A stretch of DNA of 7,454 nt from the NCBI GenBank assembly GCA_937967875.1, contig CALBTQ010000001.1, forward strand, positions 1 through 7,454. The letters run 5' to 3'. This DNA comes from an uncultured Pseudomonadota bacterium (GTDB lineage: Bacteria > Lernaellota > Lernaellaia > Lernaellales > Lernaellaceae). Under the pieces are notes generated by a model. That model saw only the letters and a program-made list of their open reading frames with translations, was not told the DNA's origin and made no database searches. Numbering within the stretch: the stretch's first letter is position 1; every line of letters starts with the position of its first letter. The position numbers and the translations under genes were made by a program. Positions 1 to 5,522 of the stretch are shown one piece after another.

Positions 1-384
1 GCGTTGTTCGCCCACGTGACGCGCGGCCGCTATCCACGCATCCACGTCACCGACGACTTCGAATTCGTGATCACCGACGACGGCGCGGCGTATCCGATCA
101 AACGCTTTTCCGGCGGCGAAATCGACCTGGCCAACCTCTGTTTGCGCGTGGCCGTCGGTCGCGTGGTCGCGCACCTGCACGGCCGGACCGCGCCGGGCCT
201 GTTGGCCTTCGACGAAATTTTCGGCAGCCAGGACGACGACCGCCGCACGCAACTGCTCGAAGCGTTGCTGCAACTGGAAGGGCAGGTGCTGGTCATCAGC
301 CACCAGGACGCGGTGAAGGACGATTTCCTGCACGCGCTGCTGGTGCGTCGCGACGGCGACAGCTCGACCGCCGCGTGGCTTTAA
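1..384 (+). CDS. SbcC/Rad50-family ATPase, C-terminal fragment (5' end missing)
   Basis: This is the C-terminal lobe of an ABC-type ATPase of the SbcC/Rad50/SMC group, which works with a nuclease partner in DNA double-strand-break and hairpin processing in the cytoplasm. In order it shows the ABC signature FSGGE (nt 106-120), a Walker B strand LLAFDEIFG (199-225) with the catalytic Glu after the Asp, a D-loop of the SQD type, and the H-loop ISHQD with its His at 301-303. The SQD D-loop resembles a Rad50-like subgroup with FGSQD rather than the GTLD of classical SbcC. The reading frame is open to base 1, so the TTG at base 4 is not a credible start. The Walker A lobe, the coiled coils and any sbcD-like partner lie off the left edge. 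Family assignment is firm; the exact subfamily is not. Confidence 0.88.
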   Translation, partial: ALFAHVTRGRYPRIHVTDDFEFVITDDGAAYPIKRFSGGEIDLANLCLRVAVGRVVAHLHGRTAPGLLAFDEIFGSQDDDRRTQLLEALLQLEGQVLVISHQDAVKDDFLHALLVRRDGDSSTAAWL

Positions 385-398
385 GCTCCCAAACGCGT

Positions 399-404
399 TA
401 TCCT
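399..404 (+). promoter_or_regulatory. Possible -10 box for the 635-residue lipoprotein gene
   Basis: TATCCT matches four of six consensus -10 positions and lies 25 bases before the ATG, in the 45-bp gap after the ATPase gene. No good -35 box sits 16-18 bp upstream, where the sequence overlaps the end of the ATPase gene. The lipoprotein gene could therefore also be read through from upstream. Confidence 0.3.
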
Positions 405-429
405 CGATGATCGAACGCGGGAGGGGTCC

Positions 430-2337
430 ATGCGTCGATTGTCCTTATTACTTATTCCATTGTTGTTGCTCATCGCCTGCGGCGAAGCGCCCGACGAGCG
501 TTCGGTCGACGAATTCACCGCGGCGCTCGACGCGTCGTTGCGTTCGCCGCTCCAGGCCGCCGCGACGAGCCTACGCGAGATCATCCGCGATCCGCAGATG
601 GATCTGGCGAGCAAGCATCGCGAAGCGCATCGCTTGTTGCGCGAGGTCGGTCCGACGATCCGCGAGCGCGCGGCGTCGGCGTTGGCCGTGAGCGAGGGGC
701 GCGACCTGGGCCCGCACGGCGCGCAAATTCTACAGTTGCTGCACATGGCGCAAACGCTCGGCGACGGCGCGGCCAAGCTCGGCGCGCCGGAACCGTCGTG
801 GCGGCGCTTCGAGGGTCCGTACGCTTATTACGAGGATCCGTGGTCGCCCGCGCTGCCCACGGCCGTGCAGGATAAATTCTGGCTCTTCTATCATTGGACG
901 GAAATTCTCGGCGGTCTGTACGATGACGCCGACTACGCGTGGGTGTTCGCCGATTCGGGCCGCACCGGCTTCATCGCGCAGGAGGCGGGCGCGAGCGGCA
1001 TCGAGCAGTTCCACGACTGGTGGCAGGTGTCGCGCGCGGTGTGGGACGATCCGTCGTTGTCGGACAATCAGCGGCTGATGGCCGCCAAGTACACCATGTG
1101 GCAAAACGACGATTGGGGCGGCGGCAATCACTACATCAACGAGTGGTGGTCGTGGGAAGCGGCGTACAAGGAAGAGGATTGCGCGCTGTTCACCGGCAAC
1201 AACATGGCGGCGCTGGCTGCGTTGTACGAGCTGACGCGCGATCCGCGCACGCTGGCGCGGCTGCGGGCGATGTTTGAAGCGATCAAGCATTACGACCGCT
1301 TCACCGTGGACGATCCGGACCCGCTGGCGCTCGAGGACCCCGACGGGCGCATCACGCGCGGCACGAAAACGCGCAACCTGTACCTCGCAGACGAGATGAA
1401 CATCTTCGACATCGAGATCACGCCCGGCGGCATCGTCACGCATCACAACAACTCGTGGCCCGACCACTACACCGGCCGCGAGCGCAAGAACGTCAGCCGC
1501 GATCAATACTACGGCGTGCTGTTGGGCTATCGCACGCTGTGGGAGGCGCTCACCGGCCTGGACGAACGCACCGCCGCCGAGCAGGCGTTGCTGGACGATC
1601 TGGTCGCGCACACGCGGTTGATCACCGATTACATCTTCGGGCAGTCGAACCTGCATTGGGACTGGGGTTGGGAGTACATGCTCTACGCGCTGTTCGAGGG
1701 CTCGTGCGCCAATCCGCCGAATTTCACCTTCATGATGTTCTTCGGCCACGTCGGCCTGGAGGAGATGACCGGCGAGCAGTTCACGCAGTTCGACACGCTG
1801 CAGGACCTGGGCGAGTCGATTTTCGCGTTCGGCCGCGGCCTGGGCCTGGTGGCGATCAGCGAGGCGCTGTTCGAACCGGCGCACACCGGCCTGACGGCGC
1901 TGAACCAATATCTATCGGGCTTTTACCTGAGCGACATCGACGAGGCCGACTGGCTGTTCCTCTGGCCGCCCGAACTGCTGCGCGACGCGAACGCCGGCCG
2001 GCGCCGGTTGTGGCGGCGGGTGGTGGCCGCGTTCTACCGCAAGTACGGCGTGCTGGGCTCGCCCGAATACATGTCGGTGGCCGCGGAGCTGTTCGACGAA
2101 ACGCTCAACGAGCGCCCGACCGTGCAGCGCCTGTTCAACAGCTATCAGGGCGATTACGCCAAGCTCGAACCGCAGGGCGTGGGCCTGGAGGATTTCATGC
2201 TGCCGCTGGCGCTGCTCGCCTCGCGCGCGGCCAACCGCGACGAACTGGCCGCGCTGCTGGCAACCCGCTACGCCGAACTGATCGCCGACGGCTCGCTGGA
2301 TTTCGCCGATACCGATCTGCCGTACGCGGAGCACTGA
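430..2337 (+). CDS. Lipoprotein of unknown function, possible helical-barrel enzyme
   Basis: I do not recognise this 635-residue protein. Residues 1-17 form a lipoprotein signal peptide: RR, a Leu/Ile core, then the lipobox LIAC with Cys17 to be lipidated. Gly at +2 does not signal inner-membrane retention, so the outer membrane is likely. Residues 25-115 look helical and charged. Residues 130-430 are crowded with Trp, Tyr, His and acidic residues, including DDWGGGNHYINEWWSWE (227-243), FTGNN (254-258), VTHHNNSWPDHY (336-347), NVSRDQYYGVLLGY (354-367) and LHWDWGWEYM (408-417). Paired helices alternating with conserved aromatic/acidic loops resemble (alpha/alpha) barrels of glycoside hydrolases, epimerases and polysaccharide lyases, but that is inference. 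The start is set by GGGAGGGG at 419-426, five bases from GGAGG to the ATG. The gene stops 4 bp from the convergent neighbour's stop. Confidence 0.85.
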   Translation: MRRLSLLLIPLLLLIACGEAPDERSVDEFTAALDASLRSPLQAAATSLREIIRDPQMDLASKHREAHRLLREVGPTIRERAASALAVSEGRDLGPHGAQILQLLHMAQTLGDGAAKLGAPEPSWRRFEGPYAYYEDPWSPALPTAVQDKFWLFYHWTEILGGLYDDADYAWVFADSGRTGFIAQEAGASGIEQFHDWWQVSRAVWDDPSLSDNQRLMAAKYTMWQNDDWGGGNHYINEWWSWEAAYKEEDCALFTGNNMAALAALYELTRDPRTLARLRAMFEAIKHYDRFTVDDPDPLALEDPDGRITRGTKTRNLYLADEMNIFDIEITPGGIVTHHNNSWPDHYTGRERKNVSRDQYYGVLLGYRTLWEALTGLDERTAAEQALLDDLVAHTRLITDYIFGQSNLHWDWGWEYMLYALFEGSCANPPNFTFMMFFGHVGLEEMTGEQFTQFDTLQDLGESIFAFGRGLGLVAISEALFEPAHTGLTALNQYLSGFYLSDIDEADWLFLWPPELLRDANAGRRRLWRRVVAAFYRKYGVLGSPEYMSVAAELFDETLNERPTVQRLFNSYQGDYAKLEPQGVGLEDFMLPLALLASRAANRDELAALLATRYAELIADGSLDFADTDLPYAEH

Positions 2338-2341
2338 CGAT

Positions 2342-4564
2342 TTAGAAAATCGTGAACAACAGCGCTCCGGCATATTCGTAGAGCAGCAAAAGTTCGCCTT
2401 GATCGTCGATGGCGAAATCGAAATTCAACTCGTCGGCGACCAGCGGCAACTCTTCGGTTTCCCAACCTTCCGGCGTGTCGACGAAATGAACCATGTGCTC
2501 GGACGCCTGACAGAGGATGTGCAAGGTTTGCGTCGCATCGAATTGAACGCGCGGCGCTTTGCATTTGCGGCCTTCGTCCGGATAGGTCGTTTCCCAATCG
2601 CCGGCCGTGCCCGAGGCATAGACCATCTGTTTATCTGTCTGATCATAATAGGCCAGATGCAAGATGTTGTTGTCGTCGATGACGGCCTGAAATCCGTTGG
2701 TTTGTTCTTCGAAATGATTGAAATCGGCCGGCAGCTCTTCGTGCGTCCAGTCGCCGGCGGCGTCGGTGAAGTATTCCATCGAATTGTAGCGACGCAGGAA
2801 AATATGATTGTCGCCGTTTTGGTCCACCAGGATCTGCGTGAGGCTCGGTTGCGTCGGTGAAAAAGCGAAGACGTTTTCCGGCTCGTAAACATCGTCCTGC
2901 CAGGTGAACAATTCCAGATGGCGCCGCCACCCGCTGTACATGACCATCCGGAATTGTTGCTCGTTGTCCCATTCGGCAGCGAGCGAGTCGGCGTAAGGTT
3001 CGACATCGTCGTCGTAGCAGTCGTCATCGATAACGTCGTCGTCCAACGCTGGTCCTGACGGCGAATCATCTTCATAGAGAAATTCGCTCACCCATTCGTC
3101 GCCGTCTTGATAGGTATGGCCGATCGCATAGCCCGGCACGTACACCAGATGCGGTTGATCGTTTTCGTCGAGCAGAAAATTATGGAATAAACTGTTGCCG
3201 TAATGCAGGTCGATTTTCTCCACTGTCCATGAACCGGCCGGACCGACGCCGTAGCGCAGGCCGGAGCAAAAAAAGCGCGGCACGGATTGCGAATCCAGCA
3301 CCATGGTCAGCGGGGGAGATACGGCAAAATTCTCAGCGCCGATGCGCAGTTGATATTCCCACTCCTCGTCTTTCCAACGCTGATAAAGCACGCTGTACTG
3401 CTGCGTCGGCTTGGGTCGGCCGTAGCCGACAACGTGCAGGCGCCCGGTTTCGTCGCCGGCCATCATCGGCCATTTCTCGGCGTTGAAGGCGATGGTCTCC
3501 TCCGGCCAGGCCGCGCCGACGCGATGCAGATGCACCGTCTCCTCGCCAGGCAGCACCAGGTGCGGCGTGCCGGCATCGTCCATTCCCAACGCGAGTTGAT
3601 CGTAGGCGTATTCGGTGGACATCCAGATTTTCTTCAGCGACAAACCGGTGCCGGAGCGTTCGCCGTACCAGACATCGGTGATCAGATCGTCATAAAAATC
3701 GCCATAGTAAACGACGGCTACGGCCGGTTGTCCGGCGGAGGTCATGGCGATTTGCGGCGCGCCGAAAAGCGGCGAGAAAAATCCGGTTTCGTACATAGGC
3801 AGAGTGGCGCTCCAGTTCCAGCCGTCGCCCGCGTCGGAGCCGGTGAGGATGGCCGTCGGTTCATCGTCGTTCCGCAGAACGATATAAGCGGCGTCCTGCG
3901 CGTCGAGCACAACGTTGTATTCACCGAAGTTGCCTTCGTAGATCGTCTCGTTGCGCCAAACGGCGCCGGTTTGGCGCAGGTGGTGCAAGCGGAAACTCTC
4001 ATCCTCGCCGGTGCGGTAAAAAAAGTGCGGCCGGTTGTGCGTGTCGACGGCAAAACGCAGGCGATCAACCGAGGTATCTTCATTGATCGACAGTTCGCGT
4101 TCCGCCCACGCCCCGCCGCGCGTCGTGCCGTAATGCAACGCGCTGTCGGTTATCGTCTGATAAAAAAGATGAACGAAACCGTCATCGTCGACGGCCATGC
4201 GCGCGTCTTGCACATCGTAGATGACCATGCCGGTCATCAGGTCCACGCTGGAGGATGGAGCGACAGCGATGTCCAGATACCGTTCGCCGGTCAATCCGCC
4301 GAGGACTTGTTCGACGAATTGTTCGTCGGTGTCCACCAGCAACTGCGGCGGCGGGTCCACGTTGTAGAGGTTGTAAAAGATCAGAAACCGTCCTTGTGAA
4401 GCGACGAGCAAGGGCGTGGGATCGCCGGTCGGCGGCGATACGTCGTCGTCGTCGTCCGTATCGTCGTCATCGGCGGAATCGTCGTCGTCGTCATCGTCGG
4501 TCTGACAGGCGGGCGACAGGCACAGCAGTAGGACGAGCAACAGGCAGCAAAGAATTCGTTCCAT
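2342..4564 (-). CDS. Asp-linker lipoprotein with beta-propeller-like repeats
   Basis: This 740-residue protein is probably anchored outside the cytoplasm. Residues 1-20 are a Leu-rich signal peptide ending SPAC (Cys20). Leu sits at -4 rather than the usual -3, so the lipobox is imperfect. Residues 23-41 are an almost pure Asp tract with Ser, Ala and Thr breaks, acting as a spacer. From about residue 50 to the end, roughly 13 units of 35-55 residues follow one pattern: hydrophobic, D-x-x-G/N, x-x-H-L/F, strand, L-x-Y, short turn, G-x-W, x-x-E-x-L/I. Examples are VDDDGFVHLFYQ, LDENDQPHLVY and IDDNNILHLAYYD. This fits one or two beta propellers; no catalytic residues stand out, so a binding or surface role is likely but unproven. 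Residues 508-520 add a second Asp cluster around Cys516. The ATG has GAGGGAG just upstream and a good promoter. Confidence 0.87.
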   Translation of the reverse strand: MERILCCLLLVLLLCLSPACQTDDDDDDDSADDDDTDDDDDVSPPTGDPTPLLVASQGRFLIFYNLYNVDPPPQLLVDTDEQFVEQVLGGLTGERYLDIAVAPSSSVDLMTGMVIYDVQDARMAVDDDGFVHLFYQTITDSALHYGTTRGGAWAERELSINEDTSVDRLRFAVDTHNRPHFFYRTGEDESFRLHHLRQTGAVWRNETIYEGNFGEYNVVLDAQDAAYIVLRNDDEPTAILTGSDAGDGWNWSATLPMYETGFFSPLFGAPQIAMTSAGQPAVAVVYYGDFYDDLITDVWYGERSGTGLSLKKIWMSTEYAYDQLALGMDDAGTPHLVLPGEETVHLHRVGAAWPEETIAFNAEKWPMMAGDETGRLHVVGYGRPKPTQQYSVLYQRWKDEEWEYQLRIGAENFAVSPPLTMVLDSQSVPRFFCSGLRYGVGPAGSWTVEKIDLHYGNSLFHNFLLDENDQPHLVYVPGYAIGHTYQDGDEWVSEFLYEDDSPSGPALDDDVIDDDCYDDDVEPYADSLAAEWDNEQQFRMVMYSGWRRHLELFTWQDDVYEPENVFAFSPTQPSLTQILVDQNGDNHIFLRRYNSMEYFTDAAGDWTHEELPADFNHFEEQTNGFQAVIDDNNILHLAYYDQTDKQMVYASGTAGDWETTYPDEGRKCKAPRVQFDATQTLHILCQASEHMVHFVDTPEGWETEELPLVADELNFDFAIDDQGELLLLYEYAGALLFTIF
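4442..4498 (-). repeat. Asp-codon low-complexity tract (protein linker)
   Basis: GAC/GAT codons encode residues 23-41 of the repeat lipoprotein, 16 Asp in 19 residues, broken by Ser-Ala and a Thr. It lies directly after the lipidated Cys, where Asp-rich spacers hold surface lipoproteins away from the membrane. The mix of GAC and GAT argues for selection on the protein rather than a recent triplet expansion. Confidence 0.8.
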
Positions 4565-4611
4565 GGACTCCCTCGCTTTCCGATAATTAAGCGCGGTCGA
4601 TGGTTACTTGA

Positions 4612-4641
4612 ATTATAAACCACTTGGGCGAGGTGATTCAA
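4612..4641 (-). promoter_or_regulatory. Promoter of the repeat lipoprotein gene
   Basis: On the minus strand, TTGAAT (4636-4641) and a perfect TATAAT (4612-4617) are 18 bp apart. This is the best sigma-70-type promoter in the window. Transcription would start near 4605, giving a leader of about 40 bases that includes the GAGGGAG ribosome site. It lies in the 93-bp gap after the zinc-ribbon gene, so the lipoprotein gene can be expressed apart from the upstream operon. Confidence 0.65.
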
Positions 4642-4657
4642 CGGCGGTGCTGAACGG

Positions 4658-5056
4658 TTAATCCACCAGGCGGAGAAGGACTTGTTCCCGGCAATAGATG
4701 CAGGCGCCGCAGAAGGTGGAACCGTCCGTGGGGAGGTTGGGCGTCATGTACAGCTTCAGACTTTTACCGCAATGGGGGCAGGCGAAATCGATGCGCGGGC
4801 CGAAACGTTGACCAAGACGAAACATCAGATAGGCGCCCAGGAAAAAGCACAATGCGGCGAAAAACCAATTGCCGGTCATCGCCATGAGCACGCAGGCGAT
4901 AACGGTCACCAGAGAGAAGACGCCTAAGAGGAATTTCAAGATGATATTGTTTTGCCGGGTATTCCGGCGCGACAGTTCGAGCGCCGGCGGCTCGTTGCCG
5001 TTGTTTTTACGAAAAGGAACGACGTTGTTCAGGGAAGACTTCGCATCGTCACTCAT
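4658..5056 (-). CDS. Two-TM membrane protein with C-terminal zinc ribbon
   Basis: This 132-residue protein belongs to no family I can name. Residues 1-35 are polar. Two hydrophobic segments follow, about 38-60 and 64-80, joined by a very short turn, which suggests a hairpin in the inner membrane. After the basic stretch RLGQRFGPR comes a cysteine pattern typical of a zinc ribbon: CPHC at 93-96 and CGACIYC at 116-122. Cys119 and Cys122 probably form the second knuckle, with Cys116 spare. By the positive-inside rule the ribbon is probably cytoplasmic. AAGGAG lies 8 bases before the ATG, inside the 24-bp gap after the DUF3467 gene, so the two are almost certainly co-transcribed and may be translationally linked. 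Zinc binding is inferred from the pattern only. Confidence 0.82.
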   Translation of the reverse strand: MSDDAKSSLNNVVPFRKNNGNEPPALELSRRNTRQNNIILKFLLGVFSLVTVIACVLMAMTGNWFFAALCFFLGAYLMFRLGQRFGPRIDFACPHCGKSLKLYMTPNLPTDGSTFCGACIYCREQVLLRLVD

Positions 5057-5080
5057 GCGCGATGCTCCTTGTTTTAAAAG

Positions 5081-5395
5081 TTAGTTTATCTCCATCTCGC
5101 CGATGTCCATTTTCACCGGCGGGGTGATATCCAACTTGCCGAAGCGATCCTCGTACGCCTTGACCTGCTGTTGCAGCAGTTTCATCAGACGATTGGCGTT
5201 TTTGGGCGCCATGATCAACCGGTTGGGGACGTTCGATTGCTGGCGCGCCGGTTGGATGAACACGAAATCGAAAATGAACTCGGCGTCGCTGTGGTTGATC
5301 AGACACAGGTTGGCGTAGATGCCGCGTGCGATCTCGTCGTCGATCTTGATTTCCATCCGCATGGTTTTTTTCGGAGCGTCTTTCGGCTCGGACAT
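5081..5395 (-). CDS. DUF3467 domain-containing protein
   Basis: This 104-residue protein matches my recollection of DUF3467, a small bacterial family of unknown function. Family-like features are the early strand MEIKIDDEIARGIYANL, the stretch INHSDAEFIFDFVFIQP, a central NRLIMAPKNANRLMKLL and the helix QQVKAYEDRFG near the C-terminus. It has no signal peptide or membrane segment, so it should be cytoplasmic. Its size is normal for the family and it looks complete. AAAGGAG lies 6 bases before the ATG and fixes the start. It is the first gene of a two-gene operon with the zinc-ribbon membrane protein and is divergent from glpK, across a 127-bp region with a promoter for each side. No biochemical role can be assigned. 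Confidence 0.85.
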   Translation of the reverse strand: MSEPKDAPKKTMRMEIKIDDEIARGIYANLCLINHSDAEFIFDFVFIQPARQQSNVPNRLIMAPKNANRLMKLLQQQVKAYEDRFGKLDITPPVKMDIGEMEIN

Positions 5396-5421
5396 TCTCT
5401 ACTCCTTTGTCATGTACGTTC

Positions 5422-5450
5422 AGGATGCTACCCCGCCGCCCGGCTGTCAA
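5422..5450 (-). promoter_or_regulatory. Promoter of the DUF3467/zinc-ribbon operon
   Basis: On the minus strand a perfect -35 TTGACA (5445-5450) lies 17 bp from CATCCT (5422-5427), which matches three of six -10 positions. Transcription would begin near 5415, giving a leader of about 20 bases that includes AAAGGAG. The -35 box overlaps one half of a 12-bp palindrome shared with the glpK promoter. Confidence 0.5.
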
Positions 5451-5458
5451 CCGGTTGA
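5447..5458. promoter_or_regulatory. Perfect 12-bp palindrome between divergent promoters (possible operator)
   Basis: TCAACCGGTTGA is a perfect inverted repeat at the midpoint between the -35 boxes of the two divergent promoters and overlaps both. An outer pair, GCTACC (5427-5432) and GGTAGC (5476-5481), frames it. A dimeric regulator bound here could block or activate both directions. The symmetry could also arise simply because two TTGA-type -35 boxes sit back to back. Confidence 0.4.
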
Positions 5459-5483
5459 ACGCCGCGCGGGGCGGTGGTAGCCT
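5455..5483 (+). promoter_or_regulatory. Promoter of glpK
   Basis: TTGAAC (5455-5460, four of six) is separated by exactly 17 bp from TAGCCT (5478-5483, three of six). Transcription would start near 5490, leaving a 33-base leader that carries AAGGAG six bases before the glpK ATG. Both boxes are weak, which would suit activator-dependent or modest expression. Confidence 0.42.
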
Positions 5484-5522
5484 AGCGCCGTTCATTGCAC
5501 TGACAACGAGAAGGAGAGCGTC

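Noticed and set aside
730..1908. A 392-codon minus-strand frame opposite the 635-residue lipoprotein
   Set aside because: Low-complexity Arg/Val/Gln-rich product, no ribosome site or motif, and the plus-strand frame has a signal peptide, ribosome site and motif-rich protein.
3287..4399. A 370-codon plus-strand frame opposite the repeat lipoprotein
   Set aside because: It starts and ends inside the opposite gene with no ribosome site, and its apparent periodicity mirrors the real protein's repeats.
4621..4636. Hairpin CACTT...AGGTG as a terminator of the zinc-ribbon gene
   Set aside because: Only about five pairs with a G-U, no T-tract, and it lies inside the spacer of the good promoter for the next gene.
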